Notes: generated by a model not told the origin, from the sequence alone. A stretch of 64,000 nucleotides of DNA from Microcaldota archaeon (GCA_021851065.1 JAJZJQ010000003.1:1-64000), one strand, 5' to 3'. Counted from the first letter of the stretch, positions 7,839 through 18,326 are shown. A program made the numbers and translations.

Positions 7839-8603
7839 TTATCTTGCCCTCTTTGCTATCCTCTCCGCTTCTACCCTCTTCTTCACAGCATAGCTGTCAG
7901 GGCTGTTTGATGCCGCAAGCATTATCTCATTGGCAAGAGCTTCCGAGAGCGTCTTGCGGTTCTTGAATGCGCTCATGAGCCCTGCAAGTGCCACGTGCCT
8001 TAGCGCTACGTCAAGCCTGCGCTGCGAGCTTATGCCTACTGCGACGTTGTAGCTTATTCCACCGTACCTGACCCTGGTCGTATCTTCTATTGGAGCAGCG
8101 TTCTGAAGCGCTTCTATAAGCACCTGCACAGGATTCTTCCCTGTCCTCTTCTGTATCATCTCGAATGCCTGCTCCACAACGTGCACGACCTTGAGCTTCT
8201 TCCCCTGAAGCGCGCCCTTCCTGCGTATTACCTTTCCTGACACCTTGCGTCCTGTTCCGCCGCGCATCAGCTTGCCTATGAGCCTCTCCACTATGTCCAC
8301 GTGTGAATTGTAGTATGCCTGATGCTTCCTCCTGCCGAATATATTTGGGTATGACCTCTTGCTTAGTCGTATGTATGAGACCAGGCTCTGGTCTTCTACG
8401 GCAAAACCGCTGACAGGATATTTGCCAAAGAGCATCTGCTCCTGCATCGGCATCTCACCTGCAGACGCAGATGTCTTGCGCGGAGCTGGCTTTTTTGGTT
8501 TTGACTTGTCCTGCTGCTGAGCCTCAGACAATATGTCGGCTTTCTGCTCGATTGCAGCAGGGGCATCATTCTTTGCATTTGCAACATCAGTATCTTCTGC
8601 CAT
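7839..8603 (-). CDS. rps7: Ribosomal protein uS7 with N-terminal extension
   Basis: VDIVERLIGKLMRGGTGRK…GKNPVQVLIEALQNAAPIEDTTRVRYGGISYNVAVGISSQRRLDVALRHV. Confidence 0.95.
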   Translation of the reverse strand: MAEDTDVANAKNDAPAAIEQKADILSEAQQQDKSKPKKPAPRKTSASAGEMPMQEQMLFGKYPVSGFAVEDQSLVSYIRLSKRSYPNIFGRRKHQAYYNSHVDIVERLIGKLMRGGTGRKVSGKVIRRKGALQGKKLKVVHVVEQAFEMIQKRTGKNPVQVLIEALQNAAPIEDTTRVRYGGISYNVAVGISSQRRLDVALRHVALAGLMSAFKNRKTLSEALANEIMLAASNSPDSYAVKKRVEAERIAKRAR

Positions 8604-8609
8604 AAATCA

Positions 8610-9038
8610 TTACCTCTTGGGCTTCTCCTTCTTACCCTTTACTATCTGGTAAATATCAGTTCCGTTAACAGCTATCACCCTGTACTTAAGGCCAGGTATG
8701 CTGCCCATCTGGCCTCTTTGCGATCCGCCCATTCCCTGTATTGTGACTTCGTCGTGCTCCTCTATGAAATTTATTGTGCCGTCGTATGGGACGTATGCGC
8801 CAACTATCTTGCCGTTCTTGACAAGCTGGACTCTTACGCACTTTATGAGGCCTGAGTGCGGCTGCTTTTGCTGCAGCACGAACTTCTGCAGCACCAGGGC
8901 CTTTGCCATTGGGACTGTGCCCACGGGATCGTACTTCTTCTTGAGCTTGAAATATTTCCTCTTCCACCATTTCTTGAGCATCCTGTACCTCTTCCGCTTC
9001 CTTATGAGCTCCTTTGCTGCAAATTCTCCTTTGGGCAA
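8610..9038 (-). CDS. rps12: Ribosomal protein uS12
   Basis: VGTVPMAKALVLQKF…IKCVRVQLVKNGKIVGAYVPYDGTINFIEEHDEVTIQGMGG…IPGLKYRVIAVNG. Confidence 0.94.
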   Translation of the reverse strand: MPKGEFAAKELIRKRKRYRMLKKWWKRKYFKLKKKYDPVGTVPMAKALVLQKFVLQQKQPHSGLIKCVRVQLVKNGKIVGAYVPYDGTINFIEEHDEVTIQGMGGSQRGQMGSIPGLKYRVIAVNGTDIYQIVKGKKEKPKR

Positions 9039-9051
9039 TTATTCACCAATA

Positions 9052-9351
9052 TTAATACTGTTCGTTTAGTATGTTGGAATGGCCCGGATCCATTATGGCT
9101 GCGCTGTTTACCGAATATGGCTTGCCGCACACCGTGCCAAGCTCCATTGATCCGCCTTTGTAGGCTATAAGCCTTATGCCTGCAACCTTGCATACGTGCG
9201 CTATGTCGTCAATCATGCTGCGCTTCCCCTTCTCAGCTACGACAACGGCCTTGGCCGAATTGGAGTTTAGTGACTTCATGACCTCCCTGTGGCCTAAGCT
9301 AACCTTTCCCGTGTCAACGGCAAGTCTAAGATCGTTGGTTAAGTCGGCCAA
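9052..9351 (-). CDS. rpl30e: Ribosomal protein eL30
   Basis: L30e/L7Ae fold MADLTNDLRLAVDTGKVSLGHREVMKSLNSNSAKAVVVAEKG…GTVCGKPYSVNSAAIMDPGHSNIL, upstream of uS12. Confidence 0.88.
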   Translation of the reverse strand: MADLTNDLRLAVDTGKVSLGHREVMKSLNSNSAKAVVVAEKGKRSMIDDIAHVCKVAGIRLIAYKGGSMELGTVCGKPYSVNSAAIMDPGHSNILNEQY

Positions 9352-9526
9352 GCTATCAACTTTACAGGATGCGAGCTGCGCTGCATCCCACGAAATAGCG
9401 ATAGAATATTGTGCAAAAGGTATTTAAACCTGAGCAGGATGCACATGTGCTGCGCGTATTTGTTAGCTGCTACGCCTTCCCAGCAGGAAGGCACAGCAGA
9501 CAGGACATGGGACATGGCAGCATGAA

Positions 9527-10024
9527 TCATCCATGATGTTTTTTGCGAGTGATTCCAATATTGGCGGCCATGCCGCTTTTGCCATGGCCATCGATCTCAG
9601 CGCGCGCTATTCTTCTTGATGATATTGGTTTGCCGTCATATGCGCGGACATATGGGACTACGACTATGCGCATTGCCCTGCGACCTCTTCTCCTCCTCAT
9701 CAGGTTTATCCTTTCGGCCACAAGCTTGGTCTCTTTGCTCACCACTATTGCGTCGAAGTCGGCAGATAGCGTTGGACCGTATCTGTTGCGTAGAGGTACT
9801 ATGGAATACCTCTTGCCAAACTTGCTTACGAAATCCCTAAGTGCCCGTCTCCTTATTGCATAGCTCTGCGAATAAGCTTTGCGCTTGCCCACATATGCGT
9901 CCGTAGTAAGGCCTATCAAGACGTAGTCGCCTATGCTGAACGCCCTTCGCAGTAGGCACCTATGGCCCTCATGAAGAAATGCAAACGTGCCGCCTACTAC
10001 AACCTTCTTCTTTGCCGGCATCAT
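9527..10024 (-). CDS. coaD: Archaeal phosphopantetheine adenylyltransferase
   Basis: VVVGGTFAFLHEGHRCLLRRAFSIGDYVLIGLTTD nucleotidyltransferase motif; ISSRRI near the C-terminus. Confidence 0.88.
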   Translation of the reverse strand: MMPAKKKVVVGGTFAFLHEGHRCLLRRAFSIGDYVLIGLTTDAYVGKRKAYSQSYAIRRRALRDFVSKFGKRYSIVPLRNRYGPTLSADFDAIVVSKETKLVAERINLMRRRRGRRAMRIVVVPYVRAYDGKPISSRRIARAEIDGHGKSGMAANIGITRKKHHG

Positions 10025-11310
10025 AGTTCACGCAAGGCTTCTATAGGCTGCAGCTTTGATGCCCTCCATGCAGGGTATACTCCGGCTATTAGGCTTACAA
10101 TCATCGCCACTACCACTGCAGATACCACCGTGGACGGGCTGAACACAGGAGAGTATGAAAGGGATGACCCGGATGAACCTGAGCCGGATACTGCTGCTCC
10201 TGCTGCGCCACGGTCACTTCCCTGCACAGCAGCACCGCCATGCGCGGCGCCGCCTGATGTGGAGGATGAGGATGCATGTGATATGCCATATGCCAGGCCG
10301 TATGATGCACCTGCGCCAAGGAATATGCCCACTATCCCGCCTATGAACCCTATTATCAGCGCCTGGACCATGAAGATCATTAGTATGTGCCGGCTCTTGA
10401 AACCAAGCGACTTGAGTATGCCTATCTCGTGGGTGCGCTCGTAAACAGCTATTAGCATTATGTTCATTATCCCAACTGCTGCTACGAGCAGTGATATGCC
10501 TGCTATCACTATGAGCAGTGAGCTTATTGACCCTATTATCTGATTTGCGGTCTGCATTATCTGCTGCGTTGTTATGACTCTGACGGAGCTGCCGTATATT
10601 GCGGTTGTCGTGTTGGCGACATAACCCACTGTGCTAGTGTTTTTGGCCTTCATCAGAATCAAGTTATACGATGACCTGTGCAGAAGCTCGTCAGCAGCAG
10701 ATGAAGACATTAGAAGCGAGGTATCAACAGGAAGGATGAGGCTACCATATGACTGCATTATTCCCACTATCGGAACCGTAACGACGTCAGTGCTCAGCCC
10801 GCCTACTGCGAGTACGGCTGACTGGCCTATGAACAGGTTCTGGTGGCCTGCAAGGGATGATGGAAATGCAACGCTATGCCCTGCGACCACGGTAGGGGCT
10901 ATGGTATCCTGGTACATCGAGCCCTGGTAAAGGCTGGCGTTGTTGCCAAGCAGCAAATCGAGATCCTGTGGGGCTATACCTATAAGCGTGACGGACGTGT
11001 TCTGGCCGTTCGAAAGCAGGGTACCTGAACCCTCTACAATAGGCGTTACGCTGCTTACATTGGGTATTGAGGAAAGCTCTGCCACGTCTGCGGCCGTGAA
11101 GCCCGTACTCTTTGTCGTAGTAACAAGAACTGATGTGGGCCCAAGCGAGTTGAGCGAGGATTGTATAGCCGAACTTATGCCGGCAGTCTGCGACACCAGG
11201 GCTATTATCGAAGCTACGCCTATTACAACCATTACCACGGTAAGGGCCGTCCTTATCTTCTTCTCGGTGAGATCCTTGAAGCTCAGCCAGAAGATGTCAT
11301 CTGCGTTCAT
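10021..11310 (-). CDS. MacB/FtsX-like ABC transporter permease
   Basis: Four-TM FtsX topology, MacB periplasmic-core-like domain, YERTHEIGILKSLGFKSRHILMIFMVQALIIGFIGGIVG, C-terminal YPAWRASKLQPIEALREL. Confidence 0.9.
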   Translation of the reverse strand: MNADDIFWLSFKDLTEKKIRTALTVVMVVIGVASIIALVSQTAGISSAIQSSLNSLGPTSVLVTTTKSTGFTAADVAELSSIPNVSSVTPIVEGSGTLLSNGQNTSVTLIGIAPQDLDLLLGNNASLYQGSMYQDTIAPTVVAGHSVAFPSSLAGHQNLFIGQSAVLAVGGLSTDVVTVPIVGIMQSYGSLILPVDTSLLMSSSAADELLHRSSYNLILMKAKNTSTVGYVANTTTAIYGSSVRVITTQQIMQTANQIIGSISSLLIVIAGISLLVAAVGIMNIMLIAVYERTHEIGILKSLGFKSRHILMIFMVQALIIGFIGGIVGIFLGAGASYGLAYGISHASSSSTSGGAAHGGAAVQGSDRGAAGAAVSGSGSSGSSLSYSPVFSPSTVVSAVVVAMIVSLIAGVYPAWRASKLQPIEALREL

Positions 11311-12535
11311 TCAAATGCCTGCGTGTTTTCTTCCTCTCCATATACAGCAGCACTACCAGCGCTATTATTACAAGTATCAGCACAAGGTCAAACAGTCCGG
11401 CTCCGCTGCCGCGGTTCTGGTGCAGCGCTGTGGAGTTCAGAGCAGAAGCGGATGCTATCTGCACTGGCACGTATATGGTTTTGCTTACAGGCTGCCTTAG
11501 GCTGTTTAGGTAGTCCAGGCTGATTGGTATCGTGTAGGACCCTGGCTTGATGGTTGAGTTTGCGGTGAGGGTCAGGGTGACAGGAGACTGTGTGTCTGCA
11601 GCTATGTCCCCAACAAAAGTGGAACTGGAGCTGAATGCGGAGAAACCGCTGGGAGGCATCTCTGTGGCTGTGACTGCAGCTGCAGAAGAAGTGCCCACAT
11701 TCGTAAGTATGAATGATATGGAGAAGACGCTGCCTGCAGAAGGCGTTGATGGGGATATGGCAACGCTAGAGTAAGTCATGTTTATCAGGCCCGTGGAAAG
11801 GGCACCCACCATAAGCGCGCTTTGGCCAAGGGAATTGCCGGCGTAGTAGTTGCTTGTCACGTTCATGCCAAACGCAGGCGATGCGCTTGTGTATACGAAA
11901 ATACTTGCATTTACGCTTGCTGTGCTGTCCGGTTCGATCCTGCTTATCTCTATTGGCTGGCTGGTAAGGATAGCGGCATCAGAGCTTGGCAGTGACAGGT
12001 AAGTGACTATTGAATTGATTGGCGATGACCCTGAGTTGGTGAATGTGAGTGTCAGGTTTTGTATCGTTCCTGCGCTGAGTATAGTTGGAGAGAGTTTTAT
12101 CGATAGCGGCAGTGGGCATGACTGAGCCTCGAGAGTGATATTCTGCGATTCGCTGTCAGTATACAGGGAGTAATAGTAGTAGTTTATTGTAAGCGCAGTC
12201 TGTATGAGGGTTGAGGAATTAGCATTGACGAAAAGCGGCACTTCGACCATCTTGGTCTGGCCAGCATTTAGGGTGCCTGCAGATATTGTAGTTCCGTGTA
12301 TGTTTTGTGAGTTTGCAAAGCCGACCTGTACGTTCTGCATGCTGGCAACGCTTGTCTTGCCCAGGTTTGCAATAGACACCGGTATGTAGTTTGTTGTGCC
12401 CCTGCACACAGTAAGCGCAGAGGTGTTCATGGTGTATCCTGGCGGGCTTGGCACTGGAGATGGGCCTGCGGTTCCGGCAAATACCACGGACATTATCGCA
12501 ATTGCAGCTATTGTCGCAAATGTTGCTATTCTCAT
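11297..12535 (-). CDS. Exported, C-terminally anchored protein with CARDB/COG1361-like beta domains
   Basis: Signal peptide, repeated '[18 protein letters not shown]'/'[15 protein letters not shown]' units, C-terminal [26 protein letters not shown]. Confidence 0.75.
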   Translation of the reverse strand: MRIATFATIAAIAIMSVVFAGTAGPSPVPSPPGYTMNTSALTVCRGTTNYIPVSIANLGKTSVASMQNVQVGFANSQNIHGTTISAGTLNAGQTKMVEVPLFVNANSSTLIQTALTINYYYYSLYTDSESQNITLEAQSCPLPLSIKLSPTILSAGTIQNLTLTFTNSGSSPINSIVTYLSLPSSDAAILTSQPIEISRIEPDSTASVNASIFVYTSASPAFGMNVTSNYYAGNSLGQSALMVGALSTGLINMTYSSVAISPSTPSAGSVFSISFILTNVGTSSAAAVTATEMPPSGFSAFSSSSTFVGDIAADTQSPVTLTLTANSTIKPGSYTIPISLDYLNSLRQPVSKTIYVPVQIASASALNSTALHQNRGSGAGLFDLVLILVIIALVVLLYMERKKTRRHLNERR

Positions 12536-13230
12536 TTCAAAACCTCTTCTTTAAGCATCCTGCCGTCCCTTATGTGTATTATCTTGTCACATTTCCTTGT
12601 TATGTCAAGGTTGTGCGTGACCATCACTACTGTCACGCCATTGTCATCGCATATGCTACGCAGCAGTTTCACTACCTCGTCTCCGGACTTGGTGTCAAGG
12701 TTGCCAGTAGGCTCATCTGCCAGTATTAGCGCCGGTTCGTTGACAAGGGCGCGGGCTATTGCTACACGCTGCTGCTCCCCGCCGCTTAGCTGAGTTGGCT
12801 TTTGGTGCAGCCTGTGCCCAAGGCCCAGCTGCGTGAGGAGCCTGTCTGCCTTTTCCCTTCTTTCCTGGTGTGAAGCGGGGCCCACAATAAGAGGCAGCTC
12901 CACATTCTTCTGCGCATCAAGGCCGTTTATGAGATTGAAGGCCTGGAACACAAAGCCCAGTTTCTTGTTCCTGAAATCGGCAAGCTGCGCCTCGTCCATG
13001 TGCGATGTCGCAATGCCATCTATGTATACTTCGCCGTGGGAGGGCTTGTCTATTGTGCCCAGTATATTCATGAGCGTGGACTTGCCGCTGCCAGACGGCC
13101 CTACTATGGCAGCAAAGTCGCCTTTCTTGAATGTGAATGATACGTCCTGCAAAGCCCTCACCTCGATGCCTTCCGACCTGTACGTCTTGCCGACATTCGT
13201 TACTCTGACGGAATAGTTATCTTTGGGCAT
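12532..13230 (-). CDS. MacB/LolD-type ABC transporter ATP-binding protein
   Basis: [56 protein letters not shown]; 4-nt overlap with the downstream gene. Confidence 0.95.
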   Translation of the reverse strand: MPKDNYSVRVTNVGKTYRSEGIEVRALQDVSFTFKKGDFAAIVGPSGSGKSTLMNILGTIDKPSHGEVYIDGIATSHMDEAQLADFRNKKLGFVFQAFNLINGLDAQKNVELPLIVGPASHQERREKADRLLTQLGLGHRLHQKPTQLSGGEQQRVAIARALVNEPALILADEPTGNLDTKSGDEVVKLLRSICDDNGVTVVMVTHNLDITRKCDKIIHIRDGRMLKEEVLK

Positions 13231-13345
13231 GATATTCATCTGCATTGCATTTATAAAAGCATTGCCAGGCACTTCGCCTTTTCAGGTATTTTTGATGGCC
13301 TCCAGTGGCAGGTTATTTTAGCTAGCCCTAGCCTGTCCCATCTTC

Positions 13346-16300
13346 CTACATATTGGAACTGGCGCGACGGCGGCCGCGCCTTGCAGCTATGCGGTATACC
13401 ATAAATGCGATTACAGTGGCGACAATTCCTGCAGCAAATATAGCTGCGTATGAGAGGTACTGGCTGTTCTGCGCTTGTGCAAGGTTGCCGTAGACAAGGG
13501 CTATTGTTGCGCTGCTGCCTGGAGTGCTGAACGTTACTGTGCATGAGCTAGGATCAGCAGTATAACCCGGTATCTTTCGCCATGTGCCGTTAGTGAGCTC
13601 GTATGGTGCTATGGAGCTTGCGTTCTCGCTGCAAGGATACTTCAGCGTCTCTGAAATCATTGCGAGTCTCTGATGAGAGGTTATGTTTATTGCAAGTATA
13701 GTGGATGCATCAGGAGGAAGGAGTATCTCGCCTTTTATGTTCTCTATGGATACGTTTATTCCAGTCGATTTTGTTGAATTGGAATAAAACCGCAGGATAG
13801 CGTTCGAAGAGGTGAAGTTCACAACTGCTGGGGATTCGAGGGATGAATTTGTGCTCACGGTGAATGCATTGGAGGGAGCCGGAATGGGCTTTACCGTTAT
13901 TGGGACCGTAGTAGTTGTGTAGACTGTGGTGCTAAGCGATGTTGCAGATGAGGTTGATGCAGATATTGAAGAAGAAGTTATTATGGAAGTGGTGGGAAGG
14001 GTGGTTGGAGTGGAAGCCCCATATGCGCCCGTGCCGCCTGAGCCACATATGCCGCCTGTGCAGCCTGCCTGGCCCACAGTGGTTGTGCTGGCAGAAGTCG
14101 GTGGAGTGGTGGCACTAGTGGTAGTTGGCGGAGCAGTGATAGTAAACGAGCCTGTTGATAGGCTATTTGAACTCTGGCCCAAAACATCAGCTACAAACAC
14201 GTTGGCAGCAATGGTGCTCCCTAGTAGATTGGAATTAGTGGCGAATGTAAAGCTATTTGAAGTAGTGGTAGTCGAGTTGATGGCCGCAAACGTCACCGTA
14301 TTGTAAACCTGGAAGGTGTACGTAAATGGAGCTGCCCCCGAAGTCACAAGAGCATTGAAAATGATCCTGTTACCTGCAGCAATAGACGATGGTGATGGAG
14401 TGGCTTCTATGCTGACCGATGGCTGCGACGTGTAGTTCTGAAAGCCAGCATAGCCCACCGATGGCATAACACCGTCAGGAGGGAAAGTTCGTGTGCGTAT
14501 CCACTGAGAATTTTCGGTATAGGGGCCTGCCGTGCGGTATACAAACCATGCCCCAGGATAATAGCTAGGCGGCATTGGATAAACAGTGTTGGCACCGGTG
14601 AGCACGTAGCCATAATTTACCTGTATCAGTTCATTGCCTGCTGCGCCCCATGCTGATGACCCTATAAACGATGATGGCCAACTAGCTATATATTGCGACG
14701 TTACGGCGAACCCGCCATATGCACTTTCCAGCTTTTCCGAGCCGCTGCTGCCGAACACAGGTGACGCTTCAAAGTCGTAGTTTGTACTAGTATCTTGTGT
14801 TCTACTAAAGCCAAGTCTTATCTGAGCGTAGTGGGAAGTGTACGAAGTCACATATATATCGGCAATGCTTGGGGCACTTACAGGGATCTTCCCGTACAGC
14901 CACACATAATCAGAGTTGCCTGAAATATATAAGCCGTTATTTACAGCCAGTGTAGCGGTGCCATTTGTTGACCATTTGGATGAATTGAGTCTGCTTCCTG
15001 CAAAATTGTCATAGAAGCTGAACACATTGGCTCCGTCATCATATTCCCCATATGAGTAGCTGAGCTGCGGCGCCTCTCCGGTGCTGTATTGGTTTAACAG
15101 GGAATACGAAAGCGGCGCGAATCCCATGTATACTTCGTTCGCGCCGTAGGCCGGCAGGAAAACGTTTGCAGCAGAGATGAGGAGCCAGTATATTGTATTG
15201 GTTTGGGTGTTGGATGGGGCTGAGATTTCATTGAACGCGTTGCCCTCCATCCACGAGTTTATCACAGTCCCGTTTCCGTAGAAGAACTCGATGTTCCCAA
15301 GGCTGCCTGCCTCATATGGCCTATAACTGAGGCTGTTTATCGGCAGCATTATCTGCATGTTCGCAGGATAAGGGACCGGGTTTGTGTTCGAAATAACCAT
15401 GCATGCTGAATAGAACACGTTCGCAGGGACCGTGGCTGGCGGAGAGCATGAACTGACTGTTATGGCTGCAGACTGCACGGAGTTTGCGTAATATCCCTCG
15501 CTGTCAGTTACGACGACATTGGCTACAAGGGAGTTGCCATCTGCAGGTATGGCATAGGAGAAGGTGTTCGATGCGCCGAGAATGTTTGCCACAAGTGCGC
15601 CGGTGACCGAATTGTATACCATGAAATTGTAGGTGTACGGCGGGGCTCCGCCTGTTTCGTAGGCTGCAAACGTAACGCTCTGGCCCGAGACCGCATTAGA
15701 AGGCGACAGCAGATCCATTGTCGGGATGGATAGTCGTTGCGGCGAATTTGAAGGGAAGAAGCTTGTTTGCGGCATGATTCCATTTGGAGGGTAGGCACGC
15801 ACAAAAACATATCTGTAGTAGTTGCCTGAGGCTTCGCCAGACATGCCAAGGCCAACATATCCTACAGTATATGTGGTGTCTGTCGCGGATACATTATAAA
15901 GAAATATATCTGGGGCATCGCCTCCTCTAACTGTAATTTTGCCATTGTCGTAACTTGTCTCAGTATACTGCCATGAATCTACATTTTCTGGGCCAGTACT
16001 GGCGAGAGTAACTGGTGAATTAGACGTAAATTTGTTTATACTTATATATGTGTTGCCTGCACCTGTTCCAGCGCCACTAAGATAGCCACCTCCAGAATTC
16101 GATGAATCGAGTGCGTATCCCACCATATCGCCGGTTTGAGTAGTATAGCTGTATCCATCAACTATAAAGTTTGAATATGGATTGGCAAATCCTGCCCAGT
16201 TCCAAAATCCGTTTGTACCGTAAAAAGATAACACCGGTTCCCCATTAAATGATGTATCTGATACAGCACTTTCGTAAGTGGTGAATAGATTGGGGGAAGT

Positions 16301-18235
16301 AGTTCCGTCTATGTATGCTCCAAACACGTTCGCCCCATCATCATATTCTCCGTAGCTTGGGGAGAGCTGGGGAGCCTCCCCGATGAAGTTGCCGTCAAGA
16401 AGGCTGTTTGATGGTGCACCGAAGCCAATGATCACCGTATTTGAAGTCGCAGCGCCCGTGTCCGCCGCAAGGAACGTGTCCGTATTTGGCGATCTGAGCC
16501 ATATTCTAACGTTCGACGCCTGATAGAGGGTGTTTGCCGCGGACTGCCCGTTGTACACGTTCCCCTCGATCCACGAATATGCAACTGTTCCGTTCTGGAA
16601 CGCTATTGCGGTGTTGTTGAGCGAATTGGATTCCCACCCTGTAAAGTTGAGCGCGTTGAAGGTTATCATCAGCTGGGTGTTTGCAGACACGGCAGAGCCC
16701 TGCGAGTTCGTAAACGTGAGGGTAGTAGAGTGCAAGATGCTGATTCTCCTCACCCACTGCGTGGCGCTGTTTGCTGCATGGGTTATGTCATTGGCATAGA
16801 TGCCCGTGTAGCCTGCGGAGAGGCTGTTTATTGGAATTGACACGGTAGTCGCACCAGATGCAATGGCGGATGCGCCCCCAGTTTTCCAGATCTGGCACAT
16901 GTCGCCACTGCTGCAGGATGCTGTTATGAGGGCATTGTCCGATGGATATCCGATAAGCACGTCGATCCCGTGGCCATAGGATATGGAATTTGCAACCGTG
17001 AGAACAGGTATCGGAGGCGTGAGGTTGGCAACCACCGTGCCGAACGTAGAGCCTGGCATGATCCCGTTTGGAGGAAGCTGGCGCAGATAGAACCACTGGA
17101 AGTTAGCTGGATTTGGGATTGTGACTGAGCCACTGTAAACCGATGCACTTACCCCAACATATCCAGATGTTACTCCGCCATTATTGGCGGCGCTATATGG
17201 AGTTGGACTTAGTGATGTCAGCGGTGTACCGGTTTCAGCGCCGTAGCCTGCGTAGAGGTTGCCAGACCATGTGCCGCTATTATCATAGATTACCAGAGTG
17301 TATGGTGTGTTTACGCTGGCGCCGGAGTACGAGCCGCCTGACACCCAGACTAGATTGTCGTTTAAGAAGGAGATAAACCCGGCGCCGTTGGTGGATGACT
17401 GCCCTATGAAACGATAGGCCTTTACATCCCCTGGCACAGGCGTGGCTACTGCAACAAGACCAACCCTTGGATAGGTAGCGACACTGTAATTGAAGGCAGT
17501 CGCGATAACATAGTTGCCTGATGCTATATAATTCGCAGACGCTATGTAAGCTGCTGGACCGGCACCATATGTGGTAGCAGAACTGCTTGAAGTCTGCTGG
17601 AGATACCCATTTGCAGTTGTCCACGTACCACCAAAGGTAGTAAACTGTGACCACCCTGCTGGCCCTCCGCCGCCGTACTGTGTGAACACGCTTGCGCCAT
17701 TGTCATATGCGCCATAGGCGGCACTTAGGACTGGGGCCTCGCCTGCGCCTATCGAATTTGTAAGCAGATTGTTGGCTGTGCTTACAACATTGCCTGCCCA
17801 CCCCAGATATAACGTGTTCTGTGTGAAAGTTGCAGTGTTTGCGCCAAGGAACCCATTAGGAACGTCTACCCAGTAAAGAACATTTGCACTTTCGACAAGA
17901 GAATTGGAGGATGCATCTGAAGTGCACGTGGCATTTGAGGTTCCTTGCACATCCCCTTCCATCCAGCTGTTTAGGACAGTCCCGTTGGCAAGGAAGAACT
18001 CGGCGTTGCCCATGTTGCACGTCTCATACTGCCGGTATGCAAGGGCGTTGAAGCCTACGATGCTGCTGTTGAAAGAATTAGTTGCGCCTATAGCTATCGG
18101 TGTATTGGCCGCAACTGCAGAATCCTGGTAGTTGGTTAGTGTTATTGGCAGGTATGCGACAATATTCTGCGGCACAGTTATGGCAAAGGCTGGCGTAGCG
18201 AACGACAGAAATAACAGCAACCACGCTACCCGCAT
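13346..18235 (-). CDS. Giant secreted cell-surface protein with three DUF2341-like repeats, Ser/Thr-rich stalk and C-terminal membrane anchor
   Basis: 1629 aa; signal peptide MRVAWLLLFLSFATPAFA; repeated GEAPxLSxxYGxYDxGAxVF; TTTSATTPPTSASTTT stalk; C-terminal YAAIFAAGIVATVIAFMVYRIAARRGRRR. Confidence 0.85.
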   Translation of the reverse strand: MRVAWLLLFLSFATPAFAITVPQNIVAYLPITLTNYQDSAVAANTPIAIGATNSFNSSIVGFNALAYRQYETCNMGNAEFFLANGTVLNSWMEGDVQGTSNATCTSDASSNSLVESANVLYWVDVPNGFLGANTATFTQNTLYLGWAGNVVSTANNLLTNSIGAGEAPVLSAAYGAYDNGASVFTQYGGGGPAGWSQFTTFGGTWTTANGYLQQTSSSSATTYGAGPAAYIASANYIASGNYVIATAFNYSVATYPRVGLVAVATPVPGDVKAYRFIGQSSTNGAGFISFLNDNLVWVSGGSYSGASVNTPYTLVIYDNSGTWSGNLYAGYGAETGTPLTSLSPTPYSAANNGGVTSGYVGVSASVYSGSVTIPNPANFQWFYLRQLPPNGIMPGSTFGTVVANLTPPIPVLTVANSISYGHGIDVLIGYPSDNALITASCSSGDMCQIWKTGGASAIASGATTVSIPINSLSAGYTGIYANDITHAANSATQWVRRISILHSTTLTFTNSQGSAVSANTQLMITFNALNFTGWESNSLNNTAIAFQNGTVAYSWIEGNVYNGQSAANTLYQASNVRIWLRSPNTDTFLAADTGAATSNTVIIGFGAPSNSLLDGNFIGEAPQLSPSYGEYDDGANVFGAYIDGTTSPNLFTTYESAVSDTSFNGEPVLSFYGTNGFWNWAGFANPYSNFIVDGYSYTTQTGDMVGYALDSSNSGGGYLSGAGTGAGNTYISINKFTSNSPVTLASTGPENVDSWQYTETSYDNGKITVRGGDAPDIFLYNVSATDTTYTVGYVGLGMSGEASGNYYRYVFVRAYPPNGIMPQTSFFPSNSPQRLSIPTMDLLSPSNAVSGQSVTFAAYETGGAPPYTYNFMVYNSVTGALVANILGASNTFSYAIPADGNSLVANVVVTDSEGYYANSVQSAAITVSSCSPPATVPANVFYSACMVISNTNPVPYPANMQIMLPINSLSYRPYEAGSLGNIEFFYGNGTVINSWMEGNAFNEISAPSNTQTNTIYWLLISAANVFLPAYGANEVYMGFAPLSYSLLNQYSTGEAPQLSYSYGEYDDGANVFSFYDNFAGSRLNSSKWSTNGTATLAVNNGLYISGNSDYVWLYGKIPVSAPSIADIYVTSYTSHYAQIRLGFSRTQDTSTNYDFEASPVFGSSGSEKLESAYGGFAVTSQYIASWPSSFIGSSAWGAAGNELIQVNYGYVLTGANTVYPMPPSYYPGAWFVYRTAGPYTENSQWIRTRTFPPDGVMPSVGYAGFQNYTSQPSVSIEATPSPSSIAAGNRIIFNALVTSGAAPFTYTFQVYNTVTFAAINSTTTTSNSFTFATNSNLLGSTIAANVFVADVLGQSSNSLSTGSFTITAPPTTTSATTPPTSASTTTVGQAGCTGGICGSGGTGAYGASTPTTLPTTSIITSSSISASTSSATSLSTTVYTTTTVPITVKPIPAPSNAFTVSTNSSLESPAVVNFTSSNAILRFYSNSTKSTGINVSIENIKGEILLPPDASTILAINITSHQRLAMISETLKYPCSENASSIAPYELTNGTWRKIPGYTADPSSCTVTFSTPGSSATIALVYGNLAQAQNSQYLSYAAIFAAGIVATVIAFMVYRIAARRGRRRASSNM

Positions 18236-18326
18236 GCGCCCTCACCAATCAGCATGAGATGAATGGTGCATACGCTTATAAATAATATCCGCATCGCCCA
18301 ACAGCCGGCGCACACGGCCCGAGGAC

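Noticed and set aside
13926-14306. Plus-strand ORF MVLSDVADEVDADIEEEVIMEVV…
   Set aside because: Antisense to the Thr/Ser-rich stalk of the giant protein; the repetitive acidic/Val-rich translation is the shadow of low-complexity codons.
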